A stretch of DNA of 64,000 bases from Curtobacterium sp. SGAir0471 (GCF_005490985.1 NZ_CP027869.1:3286001-3350000), one strand, 5' to 3'; counted from the stretch's first letter, positions 8,416 to 17,776 are shown. Notes: generated from the sequence alone by a model not told the origin. Numbers and translations are program-made.

Positions 8416-8973
8416 CTACTTGGCGTCGTCCGACTTGGCCTCGGCGTCGGCCTCGACCTCGGCGGCAGCCGGGGTCTCGGTCTCGGCCTCGACCGGAGCG
8501 GACTCCTCGGTCGTCTCCGTGGACTCGACCGGAGTCTCCTCGGCCGGGGTCTCCTCGGCCGGAGCGGCAGCGGCCGGGGCCGCGGAGCGCTTCACCGGGG
8601 CCGGCGTGCTGGACACCGGCTCGAGGACGAGCTCGATCGAGGCGAGCGGCGCGTTGTCACCCTTGCGGAAGCCGAGCTTCGTGATGCGGGTGTAGCCGCC
8701 CTGACGGTCCTCGACCTGCGGGGCGATCTCCGTGAACAGCGTGTGCACGACGGACTTGTCACGCAGCTGCGCGATGACCCGACGACGAGCGTGCAGGTCG
8801 CCACGCTTCGCGAACGTGATGAGACGCTCGGCGACGGGACGGAGGCGCTTGGCCTTCGTCTCGGTGGTCGTGATGCGACCGTGCGTGAAGAGGGCGTTGG
8901 CGAGGTTGCTCAGGAGCAGGCGCTCGTGGGCGGGGCCGCCACCGAGGCGGGGGCCCTTGCTGGGCTTCGGCAT
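8416..8973 (-). CDS. rplQ: 50S ribosomal protein L17
   Basis: A 185-residue L17 of the large ribosomal subunit, near the exit-tunnel surface. Residues 1 to about 121 are the conserved core ([20 protein letters not shown], then the [20 protein letters not shown] region). Residues 122-185 are an Ala/Glu/Thr-rich acidic tail with PAEET repeats that is absent from short L17 proteins; such tails are common in actinobacterial L17. It is the last gene of the infA-rpmJ-rpsM-rpsK-rpoA-rplQ operon and is followed by a strong terminator. Confidence 0.97.
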   Translation of the reverse strand: MPKPSKGPRLGGGPAHERLLLSNLANALFTHGRITTTETKAKRLRPVAERLITFAKRGDLHARRRVIAQLRDKSVVHTLFTEIAPQVEDRQGGYTRITKLGFRKGDNAPLASIELVLEPVSSTPAPVKRSAAPAAAAPAEETPAEETPVESTETTEESAPVEAETETPAAAEVEADAEAKSDDAK

Positions 8974-9039
8974 GTCAGTTCTCCAGTGGTGATGGTGGTG
9001 CGCACCGACTCATCGGCGCGCGTGCGCGTCAGCGCGAGG

Positions 9040-10035
9040 TCAGTTGTTGGACTCGTCCTCGTCGTACCCGCTGTAGAAGTGGGCGCCGTCGAATCCGGGG
9101 ACGGTGTCCTTGAGGGACAGGCCGAGCTCGGTGAGCTTGTCCTTGACCTCGTCCACCGACTTCTGACCGAAGTTGCGGATGTTCATGAGCTGCGTCTCCG
9201 ACAGGGCGACGAGCTCGGACACCGTGTTGATGCCCTCCCGCTTGAGGCAGTTGTAGCTGCGGACCGACAGGTCCAGGTCCTCGATCGGGGTCTGCAGCTC
9301 GTTCGAGAGCACCGCGTCGACCGGCGCGGGGCCGATCTCGATGCCCTCGGCCGCCGTGTTCAGCTCGCGGGCGAGACCGAACAGCTCGACCAGCGTGCGG
9401 CCGGCCGACGCGATGGCGTCGCGCGGCGAGATCGCCGGCTTCGTCTCGACGTCGACGACCAGGCGGTCGAAGTCCGTGCGCTCACCGGCACGCGTCGCCT
9501 CGACGCGGTAGGTGACCTTGAGGACCGGCGAGTAGATCGAGTCGATCGGGATCTGCCCGGCCTCGCTGAACTCGGAGCGGTTCTGCGTCGCCGAGACGTA
9601 GCCACGGCCACGCTCGATCGTCAGCTCGAGCTCGAAGCGCGCGGTGTCGTTCAGGGTCGCGATGACGAGGTCCGGGTTGTGGATCTCGACGCCGGCCGGG
9701 GCGGAGATGTCCGCCGCGGTGACCTGACCGGCACCCTGCTTGCGCAGGTACGCGGTGATCGGCTCGTCGTGCTCGCTGGAGACGACGAGGCTCTTGATGT
9801 TGAGGATGATCTCGGTGACGTCTTCCTTGACACCGGGGACGGTGCTGAACTCGTGGAGGACGCCGTCGATGCGGATGCTGGTGACAGCCGCGCCGGGGAT
9901 CGAGGAGAGGAGCGTGCGGCGCAGCGAGTTGCCGAGGGTGTAACCGAAGCCCGGCTCGAGCGGCTCGATGACGAAGCGCGAGCGGTACTCGGAGATCGAC
10001 TCCTCGGTCAGGGTGGGGCGCTGTGCAATGAGCAC
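9040..10035 (-). CDS. rpoA: DNA-directed RNA polymerase subunit alpha
   Basis: A 331-residue RpoA, the assembly scaffold of RNA polymerase. The N-terminal domain (residues 1 to about 230) has [25 protein letters not shown] and the [11 protein letters not shown] region. The C-terminal domain (about 255-315) carries [11 protein letters not shown] and [10 protein letters not shown], the helix-hairpin-helix region that binds UP elements and activators. The start is taken as GTG at 10035 (VLIAQRPTL) because AAAGGA lies about 8 bases upstream and the family starts there; an ATG 39 bases upstream has no homology support. rpsD, which lies between rpsK and rpoA in many bacteria, is absent. Confidence 0.97.
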   Translation of the reverse strand: MLIAQRPTLTEESISEYRSRFVIEPLEPGFGYTLGNSLRRTLLSSIPGAAVTSIRIDGVLHEFSTVPGVKEDVTEIILNIKSLVVSSEHDEPITAYLRKQGAGQVTAADISAPAGVEIHNPDLVIATLNDTARFELELTIERGRGYVSATQNRSEFSEAGQIPIDSIYSPVLKVTYRVEATRAGERTDFDRLVVDVETKPAISPRDAIASAGRTLVELFGLARELNTAAEGIEIGPAPVDAVLSNELQTPIEDLDLSVRSYNCLKREGINTVSELVALSETQLMNIRNFGQKSVDEVKDKLTELGLSLKDTVPGFDGAHFYSGYDEDESNN

Positions 10036-10054
10036 TGTGGGATTCCTTTCGGCG

Positions 10055-10076
10055 GAGTGTCCGCTATATGACACTC
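10055..10076 (-). promoter_or_regulatory. small hairpin in the rpoA leader
   Basis: GAGTGTC (10055-10061) and GACACTC (10070-10076) form a 7-bp stem with an AT-containing 8-base loop, just upstream of the rpoA ribosome-binding site. It could affect translation or mRNA processing. This is a visible structure only; no known regulator is implied. Confidence 0.35.
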
Positions 10077-10187
10077 GGCGGTACGACGGGGCCGACCGGG
10101 CCCCGACGGGTCTGTTGAGTTGTGATCACGCGCAGCGCGGAACCGGCGAGGTCCCACGTGCGCGATCGAACGACCAGGAATGGCCGG

Positions 10188-10219
10188 CCCCGCTCGCCCC
10201 GGTCAGGGGACGAGCGGGG
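10188..10219 (-). terminator. hairpin between rpsK and rpoA
   Basis: CCCCGCTCG (10188-10196) pairs with CGAGCGGGG (10211-10219). An inner CCCC/GGGG extension (10197-10200 with 10206-10209) leaves a 5-base loop, for about 13 bp with one bulge. It lies just below the rpsK stop and may attenuate transcription or stabilise mRNA ends before rpoA. Confidence 0.5.
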
Positions 10220-10240
10220 AACGGCCGGTTGCTCCTCGCG

Positions 10241-10639
10241 TCAGACGCGGCGACGCTTCGGCGGGCGGCAGCCGTTGTGCGCCTGCGGGGTGACGTCGTT
10301 GATCGAACCGACCTCGAGGCCAGCGGCCTGGAGCGAACGGATCGCGGTCTCGCGGCCCGAGCCCGGACCCTTGACGAAGACGTCGACCTTCTTGACGCCG
10401 TGCTCCTGCGCCTGACGCGCAGCGGACTCGGCGGCGAGCTGCGCCGCGAACGGCGTCGACTTGCGCGAACCCTTGAAGCCCACGGCACCCGAGGACGCCC
10501 AGCTGAGGACGGCACCCGACGGGTCGGTGATGCTGACGATGGTGTTGTTGAACGTGCTCTTGATGTGGGCCTGGCCCACGGCGACGTTCTTCTTCTCCTT
10601 GCGACGCGGCTTGCGCGCGGCAGTCTTGGGGGTAGCCAT
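10241..10639 (-). CDS. rpsK: 30S ribosomal protein S11
   Basis: A 132-residue S11 of the 30S platform. The conserved region [19 protein letters not shown] and the C-terminal sequence [10 protein letters not shown] match the family, including the invariant Lys/Arg-rich tail that contacts 16S rRNA near the mRNA exit path. The N-terminus is the usual basic extension ([16 protein letters not shown]). The gene follows rpsM by 9 bases in the infA operon. A hairpin and a 205-base gap, where rpsD might be expected, separate it from rpoA. Confidence 0.97.
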   Translation of the reverse strand: MATPKTAARKPRRKEKKNVAVGQAHIKSTFNNTIVSITDPSGAVLSWASSGAVGFKGSRKSTPFAAQLAAESAARQAQEHGVKKVDVFVKGPGSGRETAIRSLQAAGLEVGSINDVTPQAHNGCRPPKRRRV

Positions 10640-10648
10640 GATGATCTC

Positions 10649-11023
10649 CTATCGGGCCTTCTTCTTGCCTGCCACGGTGCGCTTCGGTCCCTTGCGGGTA
10701 CGCGCGTTGGTCTTGGTGCGCTGACCACGCACCGGGAGACCACGACGGTGGCGGAGACCCTCGTAGCTACCGATCTCGACCTTGCGGCGGATGTCGGCGG
10801 CGACCTCGCGGCGGAGGTCACCCTCCACCTTGAAGTTGCCCTCGATGAAGTCACGGAGGGCGACGAGCTGGTCGTCGGTCAGGTCCTTGACGCGGATGTC
10901 ACCGGAGATACCGGTCTCGGCGAGTGCCTGGACCGCGCGGGTACGGCCGACGCCGTAGATGTACGTGAGTGCGATCTCCACGCGCTTCTCGCGCGGGATG
11001 TCGACGCCTGCTAGACGTGCCAT
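10649..11023 (-). CDS. rpsM: 30S ribosomal protein S13
   Basis: A 124-residue S13 of the 30S head, which contacts L5 and the P-site tRNA. It begins [24 protein letters not shown] and ends in the typical basic tail with [20 protein letters not shown]. The start ATG agrees with family alignment. It lies 148 bases downstream of rpmJ, in a leader that contains a long-range 9-bp complementarity, and directly precedes rpsK. Confidence 0.97.
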   Translation of the reverse strand: MARLAGVDIPREKRVEIALTYIYGVGRTRAVQALAETGISGDIRVKDLTDDQLVALRDFIEGNFKVEGDLRREVAADIRRKVEIGSYEGLRHRRGLPVRGQRTKTNARTRKGPKRTVAGKKKAR

Positions 11024-11057
11024 GTGCTGGCTGCTCCTGTTTTCGGTGGAGGTGTGG

Positions 11058-11137
11058 CGCAGTACCGGTGCCCGGGCCTCCGCCCCGAGGTGTCCCCCCG
11101 CCGACGACCGAGGTCGCGACGGGGTTCTGGTACTGCG
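11058..11137 (-). promoter_or_regulatory. long-range inverted repeat in the rpmJ-rpsM gap
   Basis: CGCAGTACC (11058-11066) is exactly complementary to GGTACTGCG (11129-11137), enclosing 62 bases that are themselves GC-rich. It could form the base of a structured leader upstream of rpsM. No autoregulatory target site is recognised. Confidence 0.35.
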
Positions 11138-11171
11138 TGTTCAGTGTTGAGTTGTGGGTCCTGCTGGGAGC

Positions 11172-11288
11172 TCAGCCCTGGCGCTGCTTGTGGCGCGGGT
11201 TGCTCTTGCAGATCACCATGACGCGGCCCTTGCGGCGGATGACACGGCAGTGCTCGCAGATGGGCTTGACGCTGGGGTTGACCTTCAT
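11172..11288 (-). CDS. rpmJ: 50S ribosomal protein L36
   Basis: A small gene of 38 residues starting [20 protein letters not shown] and ending [11 protein letters not shown]. It is the zinc-containing (C+) form of L36. The ligands Cys11, Cys14, Cys27 and His33 can all be read from the sequence. L36 is the last small protein added in late 50S assembly. It sits between infA and rpsM, the standard actinobacterial order. Confidence 0.95.
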   Translation of the reverse strand: MKVNPSVKPICEHCRVIRRKGRVMVICKSNPRHKQRQG

Positions 11289-11358
11289 GATTGCTTCCTG
11301 TTGCTCGCTGGCTTCGTGCCCGGCGGGTTCGCCGAGCCGTTCCTTTCCAGCTCGCGGA

Positions 11359-11580
11359 TCACTTGTAGCGGTAGACGATCCGGCCGCGGGTCAGGTCGTA
11401 CGGGCTCAGCTCCACGATCACGCGGTCCTCGGGGAGGATGCGGATGTAGTGCTGGCGCATCTTCCCGGAGATGTGCGCGAGGACCTTGTGTCCGTTGGTC
11501 AGCTCAACGCGGAACATCGCGTTGGGCAGAGCTTCGAGCACCGAGCCCTCGATCTCGATGACGCCGTCTTTCTTGGCCAT
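11359..11580 (-). CDS. infA: translation initiation factor IF-1
   Basis: A 73-residue IF-1 of S1/OB fold ([20 protein letters not shown] at the start, ending [11 protein letters not shown]), full family length. It binds the 30S A site and works with IF-2 and IF-3 in initiation. The ATG at 11580 fits all homologues; the in-frame codons upstream are leader. It is the first gene of the infA-rplQ operon, with a good promoter about 95-125 bases upstream. Confidence 0.96.
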   Translation of the reverse strand: MAKKDGVIEIEGSVLEALPNAMFRVELTNGHKVLAHISGKMRQHYIRILPEDRVIVELSPYDLTRGRIVYRYK

Positions 11581-11674
11581 AGCCTCACTGTCGCTTGGTT
11601 GGATTATCGGTGTGATCCCCGAGCCGGTCTGCGGGTCGGGCGCCACGCCGAAGGGCATGACACACCAAAGATCA

Positions 11675-11703
11675 ATCTTATGGGATCAGGCGCCGATTGC
11701 CAA
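11675..11703 (-). promoter_or_regulatory. promoter of the infA-rplQ operon
   Basis: On the minus strand TTGGCA (11698-11703) is followed after exactly 17 bases by TAAGAT (11675-11680), close to the vegetative sigma consensus. It is about 95 bases upstream of infA with no gene in between. The divergent LCP gene starts at 11878, so this 297-base gap serves both directions; no clear plus-strand promoter was found. Confidence 0.75.
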
Positions 11704-11877
11704 GTGCTGGGCGGTCCTGCCCCGCCTGAGGTCCCTCCGTCTGGGGCTGTCGGGGACCCGGCTGAACGGTCCAGAGTGGATCTTCGGTCGGTTCCCGGCT
11801 GCGCGCCGGGCCAACCGCCGTAGCCTGGCGAGCGCTGACCGCCCGGCACCTGCGCCGGAGAACCGATCGGAGACCAC

Positions 11878-13155
11878 GTGCCTGATGCACCCCGCCGCCC
11901 CCTCGCCCGCCACGGGCGGCTGCCGCGCCGTCGCGGTTGGGGGACGCTCCTGGGGTTCGTCGCCGCCGCGGTCGCCGTCGTCCTGGTGAGCGGGACCAGC
12001 GTCGCCGCCATCGCCGGCGCGCAGCTCGCCAGCGCCCCGCACACGGTCGAGCTCAGCACCGACGACCAGAACACCGCGAAGACCGCCGACATCACCGCGA
12101 TGAAGGGCGGCGCCAACATCCTGCTCCTGGGCAGCGACACCCGGGTGGGCCAGTTCGACTCCGACGAGAACGTCGAGGGCGCCCGGAACGACGTCACGAT
12201 CCTCGTGCACATCTCCCAGGACCACCAGCAGCTCACGGCGGTCAGCTTCCCCCGCGACCTGAAGGTCCCGATCCCCGCGTGCACGAACCCGGAGACGGGG
12301 ACCTCGTACCCGGCGGCGAGCAGCGAACTCATCAACGAGTCGCTCGGGCACGGCGGGATCTCCTGCGCGGTGGACACGGTGGAGAACCTGACCGGGCTCA
12401 CCATCCCCTACGCCGGCCTCATCACGTTCGACGGCGTCATCGAGATGTCCAACGCGCTGGGCGGTGTCGACGTCTGCGTCGCCAAGCCCATCGACGACTC
12501 GTACACCGGCCTGCAGCTCTCCGCCGGGCAGCACACGCTCGAGGGGCAGGACGCGCTGGCCTTCCTGCGGAGCCGGCACGGTGTCGGCGACGGCAGCGAC
12601 CTCGCCCGCATCAGCTCGCAGCAGGTGTTCCTGTCGGCGCTGCTCCGGAAGGTGACCTCGGACGGCACCCTGTCGAACCCGGTCACCCTGTACAAGCTGG
12701 CCGGGGCCGCGCTGTCGAACATGACGCTGTCGGACGGCCTCGCGCAGACCCGCACCCTCGTGGGGCTCGCCTCCACGCTCCGCGGCATGAGCACCTCGGA
12801 CATGCTGTTCGTGCAGTACCCGGTGGTCGACGACCCGTCCGACACCGCGCACGTGCTCGTCGACGAGGCAGCCGCCCACGAGCTCAACGTCGTGCTGCAG
12901 CAGGACCGCAAGACCTCGCTCAGCGACTCGACCACGGGCCGGGCGTCGGAGGAGTCGCCGACGGCCGGCAGCACGCCGGGGAGCGACGCGTCGCCGAGCC
13001 AGGCGCCGGCTGCCGGCGGCGACGCGGCGGGCGGCACCCCGTCCGGCGCCGCGTCCGGTGCGTCCGGCACTGCAGGGACGCCGTCGGCGACGCCGCTGCC
13101 CTCGAGCATCTCGGGGCAGTCCGCGTCCGAGCAGACCTGCACCGTCGGCAACTGA
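11878..13155 (+). CDS. LytR-CpsA-Psr (LCP) family cell-wall glycopolymer ligase
   Basis: A 425-residue membrane-anchored LCP protein. A basic cytoplasmic N-terminus is followed by one transmembrane helix at about residues 22-48. The extracellular LCP domain (about 78-300) carries the family landmarks LLLGSDTR, RNDVTILVH, SFPRDLKVPI and FLRSRHGVGDGSDLARISSQQ, which include the conserved Asp/Arg residues that bind polyprenyl pyrophosphate. The C-terminus (about 318-425) is a Ser/Ala/Pro/Gly-rich, disordered wall-spanning tail with two late Cys positions. Start is GTG with GGAG upstream. LCP enzymes transfer teichoic acids, arabinogalactan or capsule to peptidoglycan. It sits alone on the plus strand between map and infA. 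Confidence 0.92.
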   Translation: MPDAPRRPLARHGRLPRRRGWGTLLGFVAAAVAVVLVSGTSVAAIAGAQLASAPHTVELSTDDQNTAKTADITAMKGGANILLLGSDTRVGQFDSDENVEGARNDVTILVHISQDHQQLTAVSFPRDLKVPIPACTNPETGTSYPAASSELINESLGHGGISCAVDTVENLTGLTIPYAGLITFDGVIEMSNALGGVDVCVAKPIDDSYTGLQLSAGQHTLEGQDALAFLRSRHGVGDGSDLARISSQQVFLSALLRKVTSDGTLSNPVTLYKLAGAALSNMTLSDGLAQTRTLVGLASTLRGMSTSDMLFVQYPVVDDPSDTAHVLVDEAAAHELNVVLQQDRKTSLSDSTTGRASEESPTAGSTPGSDASPSQAPAAGGDAAGGTPSGAASGASGTAGTPSATPLPSSISGQSASEQTCTVGN

Positions 13156-13295
13156 GCCCGTCGGGGCGGCCGTCCGCGCGCCGTCGCGCAGCAGCGCCAC
13201 GGTGCTGGACGATCCGGTCGTGCACGACACGGTGGCGCTCGACACGGCAGAGCTCGACACGGCGCTCGACGATCCATCCGTGGAGTGACGCCGTC

Positions 13296-13405
13296 GCGCG
13301 GAGCCGTGACGGCTGCCGGCCCCGGCACGTCGCGACGGGTGCCGGGGGCGCGGAGCCGTGACGGCTGCCGGCGTCAGCACGTCGGGACGGGTGTCGACGT
13401 GCTGA
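13296..13405. repeat. 52-bp direct duplication carrying two hairpins
   Basis: GCGCGGAGCCGTGACGGCTG begins at 13296 and again at 13348. Each copy continues into a hairpin: CCCCGGCAC/GTGCCGGGG (13320-13328 and 13339-13347), and TCAGCACGTCG/CGACGTGCTGA (13374-13384 and 13395-13405). The stems differ in sequence but stay paired, suggesting selection for structure, perhaps as terminators of the LCP gene. Confidence 0.65.
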
Positions 13406-13453
13406 GGTGGGACGAGCCTCCCGGCGGGACGGGCGACGCACCCACACACGGGG

Positions 13454-13477
13454 CGACGGGCCCGCACGGGCCCGTCG
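13454..13477 (-). terminator. terminator of secY-adk-map
   Basis: A 10-bp perfect stem CGACGGGCCC/GGGCCCGTCG with a GCAC tetraloop lies 30 bases after the map stop. Confidence 0.7.
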
Positions 13478-13506
13478 GGACCGCACGACCGGCGAGGCGG
13501 GTGGTC

Positions 13507-14337
13507 CTACGGGACGGGGACCGGCGTGACGCCGAGCGGCACGAGACCGGAGGCACCGCCGTCGGAGGCGGTGAGCACCCAGATGCCGTCGGCGTGCACG
13601 GCGACCGAGTGCTCCCAGTGCGCGGCATCGGAGCCGTCGAGCGTCCGGATGGTCCAGTCGTCGTCGTCCGTCGAGCTGTCGATCGTCCCGGCGGTGACCA
13701 TCGGCTCGATCGCGACGACCAGACCGGGCTTGACCGCCGGACCGGCGCCGCGGACGCGGTGGTTGAAGACGGGCGGGTCCTCGTGCATGGACCGACCGAT
13801 CCCGTGTCCCGTGAAGTCCTCGACGATGCCCCAGGCACCGGTCTCGTCGATGGCGTCCTCGATGACGGCGCCGACCTCGTTGAGGGTGCGGGCGTGCGCG
13901 AGCGCGGCGACGCCGTGCCAGAGCGCGCGCTCGGTGGTGTCGCAGAGCGTCTGTCGAGCCTCGGTCAGCGTGGCCTCCCCGCCGGGCAGCACGGTCGTGA
14001 ACGCGCTGTCACCGTTCCACCCGTCGACCTCGGCACCGGCGTCGATCGAGACGATGTCGCCGGGCGCGAGCACGCGATCACCGGGGATCCCGTGGACGAT
14101 CTCGTCGTTCACCGAGACGCACAGCGTGTGCCGGTACCCGGGCACGAGCTGGAAGTTCGGCACGCCGCCGCCGTCGCGGATCGTCCGCTCCGCGATCGCG
14201 TCGAGCTCACCCGTGGTGACACCCGGACGGATCGCGGCACGGACCGCGGTGAGCGCCGACTCCGTGAGCAGCCCGGGACGGACCATCGCGCGGAGCTCCT
14301 CCGGCGACTTGTAGATCGAGGGCTTGCGGCGCCGCAC
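13507..14337 (-). CDS. map: methionine aminopeptidase type I
   Basis: A 276-residue MetAP that removes the initiator methionine from nascent proteins. The five metal ligands are visible in order: Asp in SIDAGAEVDGWNGDSA (two Asp), His in TGHGIGRSMHEDP, Glu in VAIEPMV and Glu in HWEHSVAV. Start is GTG at 14337, 8 bases after the adk stop, with no clear ribosome-binding site. This suggests coupling to adk within the secY-adk-map unit. The N-terminus MRRRKPSIYKSPEEL is the usual short lead-in of actinobacterial MetAP. Confidence 0.95.
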   Translation of the reverse strand: MRRRKPSIYKSPEELRAMVRPGLLTESALTAVRAAIRPGVTTGELDAIAERTIRDGGGVPNFQLVPGYRHTLCVSVNDEIVHGIPGDRVLAPGDIVSIDAGAEVDGWNGDSAFTTVLPGGEATLTEARQTLCDTTERALWHGVAALAHARTLNEVGAVIEDAIDETGAWGIVEDFTGHGIGRSMHEDPPVFNHRVRGAGPAVKPGLVVAIEPMVTAGTIDSSTDDDDWTIRTLDGSDAAHWEHSVAVHADGIWVLTASDGGASGLVPLGVTPVPVP

Positions 14338-14345
14338 GAGCGGGT

Positions 14346-14936
14346 TCAGACGCCCGCGGTGAGGCCGCGCGACGACAGCGCCGCCTGGATGCGGTCACCG
14401 ACCTCGTCGATGCCGCCGAGCCCGTCGACGTCGACCACGAGGCCGCGCTCGGCGTAGGCGGCCACGATCGGGGCCGTCTGCTCCGAGTAGACCTCCTGGC
14501 GACGACGGATCGTCTCCTCGTTGTCGTCGCTGCGGCCCTGCTCCTCGGCACGCTTGAGCAGCCGCGCCACGAGCGCGTCCTGGTCGGCGACCAGCTGCAC
14601 GACGGCGTCGATCCCGCTGCCCTGCTCGGCGAGGAGCGCATCGAGGTACTCGACCTGGCCGACCGTGCGGGGGTACCCGTCGAGCAGGAAACCCTGCGCG
14701 GCGTCGGGCTCGGCGAGCCGCGACTTGACGAGCTCGTTCGTCAGCTCGTCGGGCACGTAGTTGCCCGCGTCCATGATCGCCTTCGCCTGCACGCCCAGCG
14801 GGGTGCCCTCGGAGACGTTCTTGCGGAAGATGTCACCCGTCGAGATCGCCGGGACGCCGAAGCCCTCGGCGATCCGACCGGCCTGGGTGCCCTTCCCGGC
14901 TCCGGGAGGTCCGACGATGATGAGGCGTGCGCTCAA
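14346..14936 (-). CDS. adk: adenylate kinase
   Basis: A 196-residue adenylate kinase (ATP + AMP to 2 ADP). The P-loop [10 protein letters not shown] is at residues 9-18, the AMP-binding STGDIFR at about 32-38 and [10 protein letters not shown] at about 82-91. The LID is the short form without zinc cysteines, usual for actinobacteria. The start codon is TTG and overlaps the secY stop (TTGA), so adk translation is coupled to secY. Confidence 0.95.
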   Translation of the reverse strand: MSARLIIVGPPGAGKGTQAGRIAEGFGVPAISTGDIFRKNVSEGTPLGVQAKAIMDAGNYVPDELTNELVKSRLAEPDAAQGFLLDGYPRTVGQVEYLDALLAEQGSGIDAVVQLVADQDALVARLLKRAEEQGRSDDNEETIRRRQEVYSEQTAPIVAAYAERGLVVDVDGLGGIDEVGDRIQAALSSRGLTAGV

Positions 14937-16255
14937 CGGAGAAGCCCTTCGTAGTGACGTTGCTGCAGCTGCGAGTCGATCTGCTTCACGGTCTCGAGAC
15001 CGACACCCACGATGATGAGGATGCTCGCGCCGCCGAACGGGAAGTTCTGGTTCGCGCCGAACAGCGCCAGTGCTGCCAGCGGGATGAGCGCGATGAGACC
15101 GAGGTAGAGCGAGCCGGGCAACGTCACCCGGGTCAGGACGTAGTCGAGGTACTCGGCCGTCGGACGACCGGCCCGGATGCCCGGGATGAAGCCGCCGTAC
15201 TTCTTCATGTTGTCGGCGACCTCTTCGGGGTTGAAGGTGATCGCGACGTAGAAGTACGTGAAGCCGACGATGAGCAGGAAGTACAGGACCATGTAGAACC
15301 AGTTGTCACCCGAGGTCAGGTTGTTCTGGATCCAGGTCACCCACGCCGCCGGCTCGGAGCCGTCGGAGGGCTGGTTGAACTGCGCGACCAGGGCCGGCAG
15401 GTACAGCAGCGACGAGGCGAAGATGACGGGCACGACGCCGGCCATGTTCACCTTGATCGGGATGTAGGTGTTGTTGCCGCCGTAGGTGCGACGACCGACC
15501 ATGCGCTTGGCGTACTGGACGGGGATCCGCCGCTGCGACTGCTCGACGAACACGACGGCCATCATGATGACCAGGCCGACCAGGATGACGAACAGGAACA
15601 GCTCGAAGGACTGCGACTGCTCGATGGCCCACAGCGCCGACGGGAACTGCGCCGCGATCGACGTGAAGATGAGCAGCGACATGCCGTTGCCGATGCCGCG
15701 CTCGGTGACGAGCTCGCCCATCCACATGATGAGACCGGTACCGGCGGTCAGCGTGACGACCATGAGCATGATCGCGTACCAGCTGTCGTTCGAGATGATC
15801 GACGAGCAGGAGGCCGAGGCGTTCGTGCCGAAGAGGGCGCCGGAGCGCGCGACCGTGATGAGCGTCGTGGACTGCAGGACACCGAGCGCGATGGTGAGGT
15901 AGCGCGTGTACTGCGTCAGCTTCGCCTGGCCGGACTGGCCCTCCTTGTAGAGGGCGTCGAAGTGCGGGATGACCACGCGGAGCAGCTGCACGATGATCGA
16001 CGACGTGATGTACGGCATGATGCCGAGCGCGAAGACCGACAGCTTCAGCAGCGCACCGCCGGAGAAGAGGTTGATCAGGTCGTAGAGGCCGCCGGAGGAC
16101 GACGCGCTGGCGAGGCAGCTCTGCACGGCGGCGTAGTCGACGAACGGCGCGGGGATGTACGACCCGAGACGGAACAGCGCGATGATCGCGAGGGTGAAGC
16201 CGATCTTCTTGCGAAGATCTGGGGTGCGCATGATGCGCGCGACCGCTCTGAACAC
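14933..16255 (-). CDS. secY: preprotein translocase subunit SecY
   Basis: A 440-residue SecY with ten predicted transmembrane helices, the protein-conducting channel of the Sec system. Landmarks are [20 protein letters not shown] at the N-terminus, the plug/TM2 region [18 protein letters not shown], and [22 protein letters not shown] residues in the late cytoplasmic loop. Start is GTG. A 14-bp hairpin separates it from rplO, so secY-adk-map may have its own promoter in the 146-base gap. A TTGACA hexamer is present at 16346-16351, but a matching -10 is not clear. Confidence 0.97.
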   Translation of the reverse strand: MFRAVARIMRTPDLRKKIGFTLAIIALFRLGSYIPAPFVDYAAVQSCLASASSSGGLYDLINLFSGGALLKLSVFALGIMPYITSSIIVQLLRVVIPHFDALYKEGQSGQAKLTQYTRYLTIALGVLQSTTLITVARSGALFGTNASASCSSIISNDSWYAIMLMVVTLTAGTGLIMWMGELVTERGIGNGMSLLIFTSIAAQFPSALWAIEQSQSFELFLFVILVGLVIMMAVVFVEQSQRRIPVQYAKRMVGRRTYGGNNTYIPIKVNMAGVVPVIFASSLLYLPALVAQFNQPSDGSEPAAWVTWIQNNLTSGDNWFYMVLYFLLIVGFTYFYVAITFNPEEVADNMKKYGGFIPGIRAGRPTAEYLDYVLTRVTLPGSLYLGLIALIPLAALALFGANQNFPFGGASILIIVGVGLETVKQIDSQLQQRHYEGLLR

Positions 16256-16362
16256 GAGGACTCCGAACTTCTGGGACCGGCGACCCGATCGGGGTCATCA
16301 CGGTGTCGATCGGCAGCGCCGACCTGGCCGACGGACGTCGACCACTGTCAAGGAAACCGTAA

Positions 16363-16394
16363 CGGCGGCCCGTGCGCAAACGCACGGGCCGCCG
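16363..16394 (-). terminator. hairpin between rplO and secY
   Basis: A perfect 14-bp stem CGGCGGCCCGTGCG/CGCACGGGCCGCCG with a CAAA loop lies 7 bases below the rplO stop. It should end or strongly attenuate the S10-spc transcript before secY. Confidence 0.75.
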
Positions 16395-16401
16395 ACGGGG
16401 G

Positions 16402-16866
16402 TTACTGGGAGACGGTTCCGCCAGCAGCCACGATCTTCTCGGCGGCGGACGCCGAGACCTTGTCGACCGAGACCGTGAGCTTCACGCTGATGTCACCCTG
16501 ACCGAGAACCTTGACCTTCTCGTTCTTGCGGACGGCGCCCTTGGCGACCAGGTCCGCGACGGTGACGTCGCCACCGTTCGGGTAGAGCTCCGCGATCTTG
16601 TCCAGGTTCACGACCTGGTACTCGACGCGGAACGGGTTCTTGAACCCGCGGAGCTTCGGGGTGCGCATGTGCAGCGGCATCTGCCCACCCTCGAAGCCGA
16701 CCTTGACCTGGTACCGAGCCTTCTGACCCTTGGTACCACGGCCGGCGGTCTTGCCCTTCGAGCCCTCACCGCGACCCACGCGGGTGCGGTCCTTCTTGGC
16801 GCCCGCAGCGGGGCGGAGGTGGTGCAGCTTCAGCACCTGCACGCGCTCGTTCTTCTCGTCGCTCAT
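16402..16866 (-). CDS. rplO: 50S ribosomal protein L15
   Basis: A 154-residue L15. The N-terminal [20 protein letters not shown] and the [20 protein letters not shown] segment are family hallmarks; the extended Gly/Arg-rich N-terminal part threads into 23S rRNA. Its ATG overlaps the rpmD stop (ATGA). It is the last gene before a strong hairpin. Confidence 0.97.
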   Translation of the reverse strand: MSDEKNERVQVLKLHHLRPAAGAKKDRTRVGRGEGSKGKTAGRGTKGQKARYQVKVGFEGGQMPLHMRTPKLRGFKNPFRVEYQVVNLDKIAELYPNGGDVTVADLVAKGAVRKNEKVKVLGQGDISVKLTVSVDKVSASAAEKIVAAGGTVSQ

Positions 16867-17048
16867 GCGTCGACCTCCTCGACCTTCACGAGGTGCGCCA
16901 CCGTCGCGATGTACCCACGGTTCTGGGCGTTGTCCTCACGCAGGACCGTACGGCCGATGCGCTTGAGGCCCAGGCTGCGCAGGGTGTCGCGCTGGTACTG
17001 CTTCTCGCTGATAACGGACTTCGTCTGCGTGATCTTCAGCATCGCCAT
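16863..17048 (-). CDS. rpmD: 50S ribosomal protein L30
   Basis: A 61-residue L30 ([20 protein letters not shown] at the start, then [14 protein letters not shown]). This is normal length for the bacterial protein. The ATG at 17048 shares one base with the rpsE stop (TGATG) and matches the family start; longer in-frame reading upstream falls inside rpsE. Confidence 0.96.
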   Translation of the reverse strand: MAMLKITQTKSVISEKQYQRDTLRSLGLKRIGRTVLREDNAQNRGYIATVAHLVKVEEVDA

Positions 17049-17776
17049 CAGGCACCTGCCTTCTCGGTCGCGGCACGCAGGGCCGCAGCCTCGGCGTGGA
17101 GCAGACGAGCCGGGACGACCCGGTCGACGTCGAGGCCACGACGGCTCGCGACCGCGCGGGGCTCCTCGAGCTGCTGCAGCGCCTCGACGGTCGCGTGCAC
17201 GATGTTGATGGTGTTCGACGAGCCGAGCGACTTGCTCAGGACGTCGTGGATGCCGGCGCACTCGAGCACGGCGCGGACCGGACCACCGGCGATGACACCG
17301 GTACCGGCAGCGGCCGGGCGGAGCAGGACGACACCGGCAGCGGCCTCACCCTGCACCGGGTGCGGGATGGTGTTGCCGACGCGCGGGACGCGGAAGAAGT
17401 TCTTCTTCGCCTCCTCGACGCCCTTCGAGATCGCGGTCGGGACTTCCTTCGCCTTGCCGTAGCCGACACCGACGAGGCCGTTGCCGTCACCCACGACGAC
17501 GAGCGCCGTGAAGCTGAAGCGACGACCACCCTTGACGACCTTCGACACGCGGTTGATGGTCACCACGCGCTCGAGGAACTGGCTGTCGCCACCGCGGTTG
17601 TTGCGGTCACGACCCTGCTGACGGTCACGTCCACCGCCACGACGGCCGCGCTGGTCGGCGTTGTCGCGGTTGTTCGACGCGGAACCCGCGGCGGTCTCGA
17701 CCGGACGCTCGGCGACGGCAGCTGCGTCCGTGGCCTTGGTCTCGGGCGCTTCGTTGTTGTTCGCGATGTCGCTCAC
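17048..17776 (-). CDS. rpsE: 30S ribosomal protein S5
   Basis: A 242-residue S5, which takes part in decoding fidelity and mRNA unwinding. The double-stranded RNA-binding domain contains [20 protein letters not shown] and [18 protein letters not shown]. The first 65 residues are an Ala/Glu segment followed by an RG/RN-rich basic stretch (about 42-64), longer than in E. coli S5. Start is GTG, overlapping the rplR stop (GTGA). Confidence 0.97.
   Translation of the reverse strand: MSDIANNNEAPETKATDAAAVAERPVETAAGSASNNRDNADQRGRRGGGRDRQQGRDRNNRGGDSQFLERVVTINRVSKVVKGGRRFSFTALVVVGDGNGLVGVGYGKAKEVPTAISKGVEEAKKNFFRVPRVGNTIPHPVQGEAAAGVVLLRPAAAGTGVIAGGPVRAVLECAGIHDVLSKSLGSSNTINIVHATVEALQQLEEPRAVASRRGLDVDRVVPARLLHAEAAALRAATEKAGA

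Larger units (their letters stand above)
13156..13506. other. 351-base non-coding gap between LCP gene and map
   Basis: No gene is supported here; the genes on both sides converge. It contains a repeated CTCGACACGG motif (about 13235-13270), a pair of 52-bp-spaced direct repeats, each with its own hairpin, and the map terminator. Short frames that cross it have no homology that I recognise. Confidence 0.7.

Noticed and set aside
9040..10074. ATG at 10074 as rpoA start
   Set aside because: It adds 13 residues not present in homologues and overlaps the leader hairpin; GTG 10035 has the ribosome-binding site.
13058..13288. Short plus-strand frame at the end of the LCP gene
   Set aside because: It overlaps the LCP C-terminus out of frame and has no ribosome-binding site or homology.
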